DNA from: an uncultured Bacteroides sp. | Lineage (GTDB): Bacteria; Bacteroidota; Bacteroidia; Bacteroidales; Bacteroidaceae | Direction: 5' to 3' | NCBI GenBank assembly: GCA_958453305.1 | Contig: CAUDXH010000015.1 | Span: 1 to 41,431, forward strand | DNA: 41,431 nucleotides | Shown here: in pieces, positions 1 to 7,684 of the stretch | How the letters are laid out: every line of letters starts with the position of its first letter | Position numbering within the stretch: the first letter of the stretch is position 1 | Translations under genes and position numbers: made by a program | Notes under the pieces: model-generated | Seen by the model: the letters and a program-made list of their open reading frames with translations, nothing else | The model's database searches: none | Told to the model about the DNA's origin: nothing

Positions 1-260
1 CAAAAGAAAAACTTGTTTTTCTAATTTGACTATGCCGAACCGCATCCTATCTTATTTAAAGATAGTGAAAGGTGAGCGCAGTACCAAGCCAAAAGCTTGC
101 TTTTGAGCGAAAATACTGCCGAACCGCATCCTATCTTATTTAAAGATAGTGAAAGGTGAGCGCAGAGGCAAAAGAAAAACTTGTTTTTCTAATTTGAATC
201 TGCCAAACCGCATCCTATCTTATTTAAAGATAGTGAAAGGTGATCGCAGAGGCAAAAGAA
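1..260. repeat. Tandem 84-bp hairpin-forming intergenic repeat
   Basis: A 49-bp conserved core (33-81, 117-165, 201-249) recurs every 84 bp, separated by 35-bp spacers of two different sequences. Read as units running from AAAGATAG to CTATCTT (58-137 and 142-221, with partial units on each side), every unit is a nested inverted repeat. The outer arms are AAAGATA/TATCTT, the middle arms GCAG(TA)/(TA)CTGC, and the centre is a palindrome: AAAAGC-tt-GCTTTT in one unit, AGAAAAAC-tt-GTTTTTCT in the other. Adjacent units are also joined by a perfect 7-bp stem, CTATCTT-ATTTA-AAGATAG. A single copy lies at 10227-10307. This is probably a REP/BIME-like or MITE-like family; no gene is visible in the stretch. 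Confidence 0.85.
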
Positions 261-276
261 AAAAAACGTTCAGTTC

Positions 277-305
277 GCAAACAAAACGATTTCTTCGTAT
301 CTTTG
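277..305 (+). promoter_or_regulatory. Probable promoter of the helicase gene
   Basis: TATCTTTG at 298-305 matches the Bacteroidetes -7 consensus TAnnTTTG exactly. The -33 box is weak (TTCG about 20 nt upstream). The start codon at 320 follows closely, so the leader would be very short. Confidence 0.5.
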
Positions 306-319
306 AAAAAAACTAAGCA

Positions 320-2200
320 ATGAAAGAAAACAAAATACAAAATCCTGTTCTTTATTTGCAACACTTATACGAAGCACTACAAACAGAATATGAGTACGAA
401 AAAGAACAGTTCAAGCAACAAACCGAACTGATGGGACTGGGACGGAAAATCAAACGGGGCATGTGCTGGTTTCCTCTCCATACCGGCAGAAGCTATTACA
501 ATGCCTTAAACCAGCTGGTCATTGAGGTGGAACGGCAAGAAGACAAAGAAATAGAACATATATTTGAATACGGCCGTCCGGTTTGCTTCTTCACCCAAGA
601 TCCGCTCGGAAAGTTGAATTATCTGAACTTTACTGCTACAGTCAGCTATGTAGATGAAGACCGTATGGTTGTGGTACTTCCCGGAACGGAAGCTTTGGCA
701 AGTCTGCAGACCGACAAAGCATTAGGAGTTCAACTCTATTTTGACGAAACAAGCTACCGACTCATGTTTGAAGCCCTCAAGCAAGTTATCGGAGCCAAAA
801 ACAACCGTTTGGCTGAATTAAGGGATATATTCCATGGAAAACAACCAACTTCTTCGTACTCTTTCCAGCCTATACGGTTTCCCTGGCTCAACCGGACCCA
901 AGAAGAGGCAGTAAATAAAGTTTTACATGCCAAAGATGTAGCCATCGTACACGGACCTCCGGGAACCGGTAAAACCACGACCCTCGTGGAAGCCATCTAT
1001 GAAACCCTGCACCGCGAAAGCCAAGTGCTGGTTTGTGCACAAAGCAACATGGCTGTCGACTGGATCAGCGAAAAGCTCACCGACCGGGGAGTGAATGTGT
1101 TGCGCATCGGGAACCCGAGCCGAGTAAACGACAAGATGCTTTCGTTTACGTATGAACGGCGTTTTGAATCGCATCCAGATTACCCCCAGCTCTGGAGCCT
1201 GCGCAAGGCCATCCGGGAACTGTATTCGCAAAACCGGAAAGGAGCGAACCGGGAAAGTATGCACCAGAAGATCAATGCATTGAAAGACCGTGCCACTGAA
1301 CTTGAAATCCGAATCAACGAGGCTTTATTCAGTGAAGCCCGTGTCATAGCCTGTACCCTGGTGAGCAGTGCCAACCGACTGCTCACCGGAAAGAAGTTTG
1401 GAACGCTCTTCATCGACGAAGCAGCGCAGGCATTAGAGGCTGCCTGCTGGATTCCCATCCGCAAAGCCGACCGCGTGATCTTGGCAGGCGACCATTTTCA
1501 GCTGCCTCCTACCGTAAAATCGCCCCAAGCCTTGCGCGAGGGATTAGGTAATACGCTCCTGCAAGCCATTGCCAACAATCAGCCGGATGCCGTTTCCCTG
1601 CTCAAACTTCAGTACCGCATGAACGATGAAATCATGCGCTTCCCTTCCGAATGGTTCTACGGAGGAATGCTGCAGTCGGCTCCGGAAGTAAAATACCGGA
1701 GCATCCTCGACTTTGATACGCCTATTACTTGGGTGAATACCGAAGAGATGAATTGCAACGAGGAGTTTATAGGCGAGAGTTACGGACGCATCAACAAGCC
1801 GGAAGCCGAACTGACCATCAGCCAGTTGAAAGAATACATCACCAAGATTGGGCGCGAGCGTTTTTTAGACGAACAGATTGATGTGGGAGTAATTTCGCCC
1901 TATAAAGCACAAGTGCAATACCTGCGGCAGCTGATTAAAAAAGATGCCTTTTTCAAACCTTACCGCCAGCTGATTACAGTCAACACCGTAGATGGCTTTC
2001 AAGGACAGGAACGGGATGTAATTCTCATCAGTCTGGTGCGTGCCAATGAAAAAGGAGAAATCGGTTTCTTGGGAGATTTACGTCGCATGAATGTAGCCAT
2101 CACCCGGGCGCGCATGAAACTGATTATTTTAGGCAATGCCGCTACCCTGACCCGCCATTCCTTCTACAAGAAACTTTATGAATACATCAGTGGACTGTAA
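320..2200 (+). CDS. Upf1/SMUBP2-like superfamily 1 DNA/RNA helicase
   Basis: A 626-residue ATP-dependent helicase of the Upf1/IGHMBP2 (SMUBP-2) group within superfamily 1. Visible motifs in order are Walker A HGPPGTGKTTT (about residue 214), motif Ia around CAQSNMAVD, motif II FIDEAAQALEA (about 370), motif III LAGDHFQLPPTV, motif IV QYRMNDEIM, motif V NTVDGFQGQERDVI and motif VI RRMNVAITRAR near the C-terminus. The N-terminal 190 residues are the family's accessory (1B-like) region. The product is expected to be cytoplasmic. Its precise nucleic-acid role in bacteria is not established, so no symbol is given. It is monocistronic behind its own TAnnTTTG promoter and converges on the TPR gene with only 25 bp between stop codons. 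Family membership is certain; the substrate is unknown. Confidence 0.93.
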   Translation: MKENKIQNPVLYLQHLYEALQTEYEYEKEQFKQQTELMGLGRKIKRGMCWFPLHTGRSYYNALNQLVIEVERQEDKEIEHIFEYGRPVCFFTQDPLGKLNYLNFTATVSYVDEDRMVVVLPGTEALASLQTDKALGVQLYFDETSYRLMFEALKQVIGAKNNRLAELRDIFHGKQPTSSYSFQPIRFPWLNRTQEEAVNKVLHAKDVAIVHGPPGTGKTTTLVEAIYETLHRESQVLVCAQSNMAVDWISEKLTDRGVNVLRIGNPSRVNDKMLSFTYERRFESHPDYPQLWSLRKAIRELYSQNRKGANRESMHQKINALKDRATELEIRINEALFSEARVIACTLVSSANRLLTGKKFGTLFIDEAAQALEAACWIPIRKADRVILAGDHFQLPPTVKSPQALREGLGNTLLQAIANNQPDAVSLLKLQYRMNDEIMRFPSEWFYGGMLQSAPEVKYRSILDFDTPITWVNTEEMNCNEEFIGESYGRINKPEAELTISQLKEYITKIGRERFLDEQIDVGVISPYKAQVQYLRQLIKKDAFFKPYRQLITVNTVDGFQGQERDVILISLVRANEKGEIGFLGDLRRMNVAITRARMKLIILGNAATLTRHSFYKKLYEYISGL

Positions 2201-2225
2201 ACTGCAATAAAAGAACTTGTTTACA

Positions 2226-3047
2226 TTACTTGCATTCACGCAGTTTATCCATTACCTCCACACGCGAAATGCCTAATTCAACCGCCCGTTCATAGGCATT
2301 TCGCGCTTCTTTCTTTTTCTTCAGAAGCAAACAAATATCGCCTTTCATCACATAAGCATCCGCATCTTCCGGAGCCTTTTCAATCGCTTCATCCACCGAT
2401 GCCAGTGCCGCATCCGGATAACCTTGTTCCAGCTCCAGATTAGCACGCATCTTCAGCAACGAAACATCCTGTGGCGATTCCTCTATTAACTGATTCAGTC
2501 CATCACGGGCAGCCAACAGCCGCCCCTCTTTCTGGTCGAGCATAATAAGTCCAAGTCGGGCTGTATGATTTTTTGAATCTTTGAGCAACACTGTATTATA
2601 ATCCATACGTGCCTCATCGTACTGGCGGCGCTGCATATTGATATAAGCCCGAAACAGTCGGGCTTCCCGGTTTTCCGGAATCAAATCAATCACATTACAA
2701 TAATCCACATAAGCCTTGTCCAGCAAGTTCCGGTCTAAATATAAAGCGGCACGATTCAGCAAGATAGAAGTGGCATAAGGGGTAATATTCAATGCCATGG
2801 TATAAGCATCGACTGCCTCATCCACTCTTCCCAGTCTTTTCAAGATGGTTCCGAGATTAGAAAACACCAACGCATTGCGGGCGTTCGAAGCATCTACCTT
2901 CAAAGCCTGCCGAAACAGCTGTTCTGCTTGTTTGAGACTGTCTTTCCGGGTATATTCCATCGCTTGTTCAACTAACTTGTTATAAGATTGTGCCTGCATG
3001 ATTAAGCAGAGTGACCAAAAAATTCCGAGGCAAAAGATACGTTTCAT
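2226..3047 (-). CDS. Secreted tetratricopeptide-repeat protein
   Basis: A 273-residue protein starting with a hydrophobic N-terminus (MKRIFCLGIFWSLCLIMQAQ) that reads as a Sec signal peptide ending at an AQ-type cleavage site, so it is probably periplasmic. The rest is a run of about six 34-residue TPR units, for example AEQLFRQALKVDASNARN, AVDAYTMALNITPYA, ARMDYNTVLLKDSKNHTA and ALASVDEAIEKAPEDADAY. TPR arrays are protein-protein interaction scaffolds, so no enzymatic function can be inferred. The gene stands alone, convergent with the helicase. Its leader is remarkable: nine octamers of the ACTYAANA type run directly into the ATG (3048-3119). A -7-like TACTTTTG (3195-3202, minus strand) would give a leader of about 140 nt. 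Confidence 0.88.
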   Translation of the reverse strand: MKRIFCLGIFWSLCLIMQAQSYNKLVEQAMEYTRKDSLKQAEQLFRQALKVDASNARNALVFSNLGTILKRLGRVDEAVDAYTMALNITPYATSILLNRAALYLDRNLLDKAYVDYCNVIDLIPENREARLFRAYINMQRRQYDEARMDYNTVLLKDSKNHTARLGLIMLDQKEGRLLAARDGLNQLIEESPQDVSLLKMRANLELEQGYPDAALASVDEAIEKAPEDADAYVMKGDICLLLKKKKEARNAYERAVELGISRVEVMDKLRECK

Positions 3048-3119
3048 TGTTATGTTATTGAGTTGTTGAGTTGTTGAGTTTTTAAGTTATTGAGTTTTTA
3101 AGTTGTTGAGTTGTTGAGT
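3048..3119 (-). repeat. Nine tandem ACTYAANA octamers in the TPR-gene leader
   Basis: Read on the minus strand, the 72 nt immediately before the ATG divide exactly into nine octamers: ACTCAACA, ACTCAACA, ACTTAAAA, ACTCAATA, ACTTAAAA, ACTCAACA, ACTCAACA, ACTCAATA, ACATAACA. The tract is A/C-rich and predicted to be unstructured. Related repeats precede the starts at 6683 and 33052. Confidence 0.9.
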
Positions 3120-3194
3120 TTTCATGATAAGGAAAGTTCAAGACCAAACGAGCTCCGTGTTTTCAAACCTTGACTCAACCGCTTCAAAGCCATA

Positions 3195-3202
3195 CAAAAG
3201 TA
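3195..3202 (-). promoter_or_regulatory. Possible -7 box of the TPR gene
   Basis: CAAAAGTA on the plus strand is TACTTTTG on the minus strand and fits TAnnTTTG. No convincing -33 TTTG lies at the expected distance. Confidence 0.4.
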
Positions 3203-3244
3203 ACAGATTTCTCCTGGAATGATGGCTATATTAAAAACTTTTTG

Positions 3245-3252
3245 TAAGTTTG
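3245..3252 (+). promoter_or_regulatory. Possible -7 box of msrA
   Basis: TAAGTTTG fits TAnnTTTG and lies 29 nt before the msrA start codon. I see no -33 match, so this call is moderate. Confidence 0.45.
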
Positions 3253-3281
3253 AACAATCATTATACTAAATAACCAGTCAA

Positions 3282-3767
3282 ATGAATACAGAAAAAGCCA
3301 TTTTTGCTTGCGGATGCTTCTGGGGTGCCCAGCATCAGTTTGAACGTGCCAACGGTGTAATCAGTTCTACTGTAGGCTATATCGGCGGACATAAAGAAAA
3401 TCCCACCTATCCGGAAGTAAAAGCACATACCACCGGACATGCAGAGGCAACCGAAGTGGTGTTTAATCCGGAACTGATTTCCTACTCCGATCTCTGCAAA
3501 CTGTTCTTCGAGATACACGACCCGGCTCAAACCGACGGACAAGGTCCCGATATCGGACCGCAATACCGGAGTGAAATATTCTATTTCAATGAGGAACAGA
3601 AAAAACAAGCAGAAGAAGTAATCGGCTTGCTCCGCGCAAAAGGATATGAAGTGAATACCCGCCTCACCCCAGCTTCTACATTCTGGAAGGCAGAAGCGTA
3701 TCACCAGCATTATTATGACAAAACAGGAGGAGAACCTTATTGCCATATCCGTATCAAAAAATTCTAA
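3282..3767 (+). CDS. msrA: Peptide-methionine (S)-S-oxide reductase MsrA
   Basis: A 161-residue MsrA that reduces the S-epimer of methionine sulfoxide in proteins and free methionine, using thioredoxin-type reductants. The catalytic motif GCFWGAQ lies near the N-terminus (nucleophile Cys12), followed by GYIGG, the substrate-pocket region with HTTGHAE, and the family motif GPDIGPQYRSEIFY. The length matches single-domain MsrA, with no fused MsrB. It starts a plus-strand series with the yciO-like gene 14 bp downstream, so the two are probably co-transcribed. A thioredoxin gene (27207-27521) that could serve it is elsewhere in the window. The product is expected to be cytoplasmic, as there is no signal peptide. 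Confidence 0.96.
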   Translation: MNTEKAIFACGCFWGAQHQFERANGVISSTVGYIGGHKENPTYPEVKAHTTGHAEATEVVFNPELISYSDLCKLFFEIHDPAQTDGQGPDIGPQYRSEIFYFNEEQKKQAEEVIGLLRAKGYEVNTRLTPASTFWKAEAYHQHYYDKTGGEPYCHIRIKKF

Positions 3768-3781
3768 GCACGCATTAACTT

Positions 3782-4393
3782 ATGATACTGAAACTTTACG
3801 ACAAGAATAACAGTCCAGACGATTTGCAGCGTATTGCCGACGTGCTGAACGACGGAGGAATCATCATTTATCCTACCGACACCATGTATGCCATGGGATG
3901 TCATGCGCTGAAAGAGCGGTCTATTGAGCGTATCTGTAAACTGAAAGGCATCGATCCACGTAAGCATTATCTGTCCATCATCTGTTATGACTTGAGCAAT
4001 ATCAGCGAATATGCCCGTGTGAGCAATGCGACTTTCAAACTGATGAAGCGCACCTTACCCGGTCCGTTTACCTATATTCTGAATGCCGATAGCCGGCTGC
4101 CCAAACTCTTCAGAAACCGTAAGGAGGTAGGTATCCGAGTGCCGGATAATCCGATTATTCAGGAAATATGCCGTACGCTGGATGCTCCGATACTCACCAC
4201 TACCCTACCGCTTGCCGAGGGGGAAGACATAGAGTATCTGACCGACCCGGAGCTGATAGATGAAAAGTTCGGCGAAAAAGTTGATTTGGTTATCGACGGA
4301 GGAATAGGTGGCATCGAACCTTCTACCGTCATCGACTGCCGAGAGGATGAGCCGGAAATTATAAGACAGGGAAAGGGGACGGTCAGTCTGTAG
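3782..4393 (+). CDS. YciO-like protein of the Sua5/YrdC/YciO family
   Basis: A 203-residue single-domain protein of the Sua5/YciO/YrdC family. The nucleotide-binding fold signatures are visible: GGIIIYPTDTMYAMGC (residues about 26-41), ERICKLKG, TLPGPFTYIL, and the C-terminal STVIDC...IIRQGKG. Overall spacing follows the YciO branch more closely than TsaC, which makes threonylcarbamoyl-AMP for tRNA t6A. The YciO role is not well defined, so a tRNA-modification function is only inferred. It sits 14 bp after msrA and 129 bp before mscS, in the same direction. Confidence 0.88.
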   Translation: MILKLYDKNNSPDDLQRIADVLNDGGIIIYPTDTMYAMGCHALKERSIERICKLKGIDPRKHYLSIICYDLSNISEYARVSNATFKLMKRTLPGPFTYILNADSRLPKLFRNRKEVGIRVPDNPIIQEICRTLDAPILTTTLPLAEGEDIEYLTDPELIDEKFGEKVDLVIDGGIGGIEPSTVIDCREDEPEIIRQGKGTVSL

Positions 4394-4522
4394 CCGGAAA
4401 AGGAAAAGTCTCCCTATCCCATGCAAGCTGCATCTGTAAAAAGGAAACCCATGCAAGAAACCAATTAACACGAAACATTAACAGAATAAAAAAAATAATA
4501 CTAACTTTAAAACTTCAAATTC
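4394..4522 (+). other. yciO-mscS intergenic region with 10-bp direct repeat
   Basis: CCCATGCAAG occurs at 4418-4427 and again at 4448-4457. A -7-like TAACTTTA (one mismatch to TAnnTTTG) at 4502-4509 could start mscS transcription. Nothing else is recognised. Confidence 0.4.
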
Positions 4523-5386
4523 ATGCTACACATGCTATTAGATGCGAGTACAGCGGTAAGCCAAGCCACCGCAAACATTAACTGGGAACATGTACTTGAA
4601 AAACTGATTACTTGGGGAGTGGAAACAGGAAAAGCTCTTGTTGCAGCCATTCTGATTTACGTTATCGGTCGCTTTATCATCAAACAAATCAATACGCTCT
4701 TAGCCAAGATTCTTCAGAAGCGGAAGTTTGAAATCAGCGTACAGACTTTCTTGAAAAGTCTTGTCAACCTCCTGCTGAATCTGGTTCTGGCATTTGCCAT
4801 CATCAGCAAACTGGGAGTGGAAACCACCAGCCTTGCAGCCATTCTTGCTTCTGCCGGTGTGGCTATCGGTATGGCGCTTTCAGGAAATCTTTCCAACTTT
4901 GCCGGCGGACTGATTGTGCTTGTTTTCAAGCCGTTTAAAGTGGGCGACTACATTGAAAGTTCGCAAGCAAACGGTACGGTAAAGGAAATCCAGATCTTCC
5001 ACACCATCCTTACCACACTCGACAACCGCATTATCTACGTACCTAACGGTGCCCTCAGCGGGAATGCCATCACCAACTACAGCCGCCAGGAAACACGCCG
5101 CGCTGAATGGACTTTCGGAGTGGAATACGGTGAAGATTATGAACGGGTGAAAGCGGTACTTGAACGCATCATCGAAGCCGATTCACGTATTCTCAAGACT
5201 CCGGCACCGTTCATCGGCCTCAGCTCGCTTTCAGCAAGCAGCGTAGATATTAAAGTACGTGTATGGACGAAGACTGAAGCGTATTGGGATGTTTACTTCG
5301 ATATGAACAAAATCGTATATGATACCTTCAATAAGGAAGGCATCGGATTCCCCTTCCCGCAACTTACGGTACATCAGGGAAACTAA
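4523..5386 (+). CDS. mscS: Small-conductance mechanosensitive channel, MscS type
   Basis: A 287-residue inner-membrane channel that opens under membrane tension to release osmolytes during hypo-osmotic shock. Three hydrophobic segments lie at roughly residues 30-50, 75-95 and 103-130. The pore-lining third helix is rich in Gly and Ala (ILASAGVAIGMALSGNLSNFAGG), followed by the family signature VLVFKPFKVGDYIE. The beta domain carries YVPNGALSGNAITNYS, and the alpha/beta C-terminal domain follows. Length is close to E. coli MscS (286 residues). A bidirectional terminator follows at 5413-5478. A second, larger MscS-family gene lies at 40133-41299. Confidence 0.94.
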   Translation: MLHMLLDASTAVSQATANINWEHVLEKLITWGVETGKALVAAILIYVIGRFIIKQINTLLAKILQKRKFEISVQTFLKSLVNLLLNLVLAFAIISKLGVETTSLAAILASAGVAIGMALSGNLSNFAGGLIVLVFKPFKVGDYIESSQANGTVKEIQIFHTILTTLDNRIIYVPNGALSGNAITNYSRQETRRAEWTFGVEYGEDYERVKAVLERIIEADSRILKTPAPFIGLSSLSASSVDIKVRVWTKTEAYWDVYFDMNKIVYDTFNKEGIGFPFPQLTVHQGN

Positions 5387-5412
5387 TCAGCCCTACCGCT
5401 GATAAACATAAA

Positions 5413-5478
5413 AGAGCCATAGCAATAACTCGTTCTTCTGAATATCAGAAACGAACTTCATGCTATGGCTCTCTTTTT
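5413..5478. terminator. Bidirectional intrinsic terminator between mscS and fprA
   Basis: A perfect 12-bp stem AGAGCCATAGCA (5413-5424) / TGCTATGGCTCT (5461-5472) is followed by CTTTTT, with a smaller inner hairpin near 5431-5456. It lies between two convergent genes. Confidence 0.85.
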
Positions 5479-5495
5479 ATGACAAGAAGCTAAAC

Positions 5496-6683
5496 TTAGT
5501 TGCGGTCGGCTTTCAAGCGGTCGGCCATGGCCTTAGCCAGCATACGGGCTTGTGAACCACAGTCAGCACTCATGCTCTGCTTCATTTCCACCGGAGCTTC
5601 CACCACTTCAAATTTAAGTTTTTCGGTGTATTCGCCTAACTTTTTCACGGCTGCACTTGCCCAAGTAAACGAACCGAAATATCCCATAATGCGGTTTTTC
5701 ATTTCGCGGGCTGCTACCTTGTCAAGCAATGACTGTACTTCCGGATAAAGATTCATGTTATAGGTGGTACTTCCTACAATCAGACCTTTATACTTGAAGA
5801 TGTCTGCCAATATATAAGAATGATGCGTATGTGAAGCATTATGCATCACCACATTCTTGATTCCCTGCAAACTCAATTCTTCTGCAATGACTTCTGCCAC
5901 TTCTTCTGTGTTGCCATACATGGTTCCATAAACCACTACCACTCCTTCTTCACCTTCATAGCGGCTCAGCTTGTCATACATCTCAACTACCTGAGGAATC
6001 TTTTCTTCCCACACCGGACCGTGAGTTGAGCAGATCATCTTGATAGGCAATCCGCCACATTTCTTTAAAGCCTTTTGAACCGGATTTCCAAACTTACCTA
6101 CAATGTTTGAGTAATAACGGCGCATTTCATTCCAGTAAATATCTGTATTGATGTACTTATCTACGCAGCCGCCGTTCAGTGCACCGAAACATCCGAATGC
6201 ATCACCTGAGAAAAGTACTCCTTCTGTAGAATCAAAAGTTACCATCGTTTCGGGCCAGTGAACCATCGGAATCAGGTAGAAATTCAAGTTATGATGACCG
6301 ATATTCAAAGAATCGCCGTCGTTTACCACCAAGCGTTCGCCGCCTGTTCCGTAATATCCGTCTACCATATCAAAGGTTTTCTTGTTACCTACCAATACCA
6401 CTTCCGGATAATATTGCTTAATCAAAGAAATAGAACCTGAATGGTCGGGCTCCATATGGTTAATCACCAGATAATCAATTTTACGGTCTCCGATGACATT
6501 GCGGATTTTCTTCAGGTAAACTTCAAAGAAAGCCACATCAACAGTATCTACCAGAACTACCTTTTCATCGGCAATCAGATACGAGTTATAAGACACCCCG
6601 TAAGGCAATGGCCAAAGATTTTCGAACAATGCTTTGGTGCGGTCGTTCACACCCACATAATGTACTTTTCCTTTTAATTCCAT
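5496..6683 (-). CDS. fprA: A-type flavoprotein FprA (oxygen/NO reductase)
   Basis: A 395-residue A-type flavodiiron protein. These soluble enzymes reduce O2 to water and/or NO to N2O, protecting anaerobes. The N-terminal metallo-beta-lactamase domain has the di-iron ligand motif HMEPDH (His76, Glu78, Asp80, His81) and later ligands in MVHWPETMVTF, SGDAFG and CSTHGPVW. The C-terminal flavodoxin domain starts near residue 250 with the FMN loop YGTMYGNTEEVAE. No rubredoxin domain is attached. The ATG at 6683 is chosen because the family begins at MELKGKVHYVGVND; upstream in-frame sequence runs into the preceding gene. The leader contains ACTYAANA-type repeats. The gene lies 38 bp after the radical SAM gene on the same strand, probably in one operon. 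Confidence 0.93.
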   Translation of the reverse strand: MELKGKVHYVGVNDRTKALFENLWPLPYGVSYNSYLIADEKVVLVDTVDVAFFEVYLKKIRNVIGDRKIDYLVINHMEPDHSGSISLIKQYYPEVVLVGNKKTFDMVDGYYGTGGERLVVNDGDSLNIGHHNLNFYLIPMVHWPETMVTFDSTEGVLFSGDAFGCFGALNGGCVDKYINTDIYWNEMRRYYSNIVGKFGNPVQKALKKCGGLPIKMICSTHGPVWEEKIPQVVEMYDKLSRYEGEEGVVVVYGTMYGNTEEVAEVIAEELSLQGIKNVVMHNASHTHHSYILADIFKYKGLIVGSTTYNMNLYPEVQSLLDKVAAREMKNRIMGYFGSFTWASAAVKKLGEYTEKLKFEVVEAPVEMKQSMSADCGSQARMLAKAMADRLKADRN

Positions 6684-6712
6684 ATCTAAATTAAGTTTGT
6701 AAGTTTTGAGTT
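6684..6712 (-). repeat. ACTYAA repeat tract in the fprA leader
   Basis: On the minus strand three degenerate units (ACTCAAA, ACTTACAA, ACTTAATT) run to within a few bases of the ATG. They are the same type as the octamers at 3048-3119 and 33008-33051, and they fill most of the 38-bp intergenic gap. Confidence 0.65.
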
Positions 6713-6721
6713 TATACGTTC

Positions 6722-7684
6722 TTAGAGTTCCCCCCCCTTGCCTGAATCCATGCCGGAAGCTGGATGATAGTTCTTTCCCTGCCACGTGTCACGCTCATTC
6801 ATGCGCTTTTTCAGGCGGTCGGTAAACTCATGATTTTTCAGTCCCCAGTCGGGCGCAATCAGCAGTTCTTTCGGCGACTGCGAGATAAAACGTTCCAAGA
6901 CTAAATCGGGACGCAAACGCTCCATGTAATCTATTACCAAATCAATGTATTCATCGGCCGAATAAAGATGAAAATGCTCGGGATGCAACTCATATTCATG
7001 CGCCATGCGCGTACCGCGAATCAGTTGAAGCTGATGCATTTTCAGCGTGGTCAGCGGAAGAGCCGACAGCTGTTCGGCTTGTCTGAACACAGCCTCTCCT
7101 TCTTCACCCGGCAATCCGATAATGACATGCCCGCCCGTGCGTATGCCGCGGGCTGCTGTCCGGTGAACAGCATCGACGGTACAGGCAAATGTATGTCCCC
7201 GGTTGATACGCTGCAAGGTATGGTCGTCTGTGCTTTCTATTCCGTATTCAACCAGCAAAAAAGTCTGTCGGTTCAGTTCCTCCAGCCAGTTAAGCAAGCT
7301 GTCGGGCATACAGTCCGGACGGGTACCGATAACCAGTCCTACCACATCTTCTACCAGCAAAGCCTCAGTGTACATGCGCTTCAAGGTTTCCAGTTCGCCG
7401 TACGTATTGGTATAGGCCTGGAAATAAGCAAGGTATTTCATTTGAGGATATTTGCGTGAAAAGAAGGCTTTCCCTTCTTCAAGCTGGGCAACTACCGATT
7501 TTTCTGTTCGGCAGTAAGCCGGATTAAATGTTTGGTTATTGCAATACGTACAGCCTCCATAGCCTTTTGTACCGTCACGGTTGGGGCAGGTAAATCCCGC
7601 ATTGACAGATATTTTCTGCACCTTGAACGGAAATTGTTCAGCCATGAAACCGGCAAAATCATTATAGCGTATCGGTTTATTCAT
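6722..7684 (-). CDS. TIGR01212-family radical SAM protein (YhcC-like)
   Basis: A 320-residue radical S-adenosylmethionine protein of the TIGR01212/YhcC family. The cluster-binding cysteines occur as CPNRDGTKGYGGCTYC (Cys33, Cys45, Cys48), an expanded spacing typical of this family and of Elp3-like proteins. Further family signatures are LVEYGIESTDDHTLQRINRGH, GGHVIIGLPGE and KMHQLQLIRGT. The reaction catalysed is not established. The last codons include a G8 homopolymer on the coding strand (6730-6737), so replication slippage would change the final residues. A TATCTTTA-like -7 (one mismatch) lies about 20 bp before the start. The fprA gene follows immediately. Confidence 0.92.
   Translation of the reverse strand: MNKPIRYNDFAGFMAEQFPFKVQKISVNAGFTCPNRDGTKGYGGCTYCNNQTFNPAYCRTEKSVVAQLEEGKAFFSRKYPQMKYLAYFQAYTNTYGELETLKRMYTEALLVEDVVGLVIGTRPDCMPDSLLNWLEELNRQTFLLVEYGIESTDDHTLQRINRGHTFACTVDAVHRTAARGIRTGGHVIIGLPGEEGEAVFRQAEQLSALPLTTLKMHQLQLIRGTRMAHEYELHPEHFHLYSADEYIDLVIDYMERLRPDLVLERFISQSPKELLIAPDWGLKNHEFTDRLKKRMNERDTWQGKNYHPASGMDSGKGGEL

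Noticed and set aside
1..260. Possible CRISPR array because of regularly spaced 49-bp repeats and 35-bp spacers
   Set aside because: Only three copies, spacers are of two types and internally palindromic, repeats form nested hairpins, and no cas genes are near. A solo copy occurs elsewhere in the window.
6684..6785. Longer N-terminus of FprA starting at 6785
   Set aside because: The extension overlaps the radical SAM gene and reads through repeat sequence; the family begins at the ATG at 6683.
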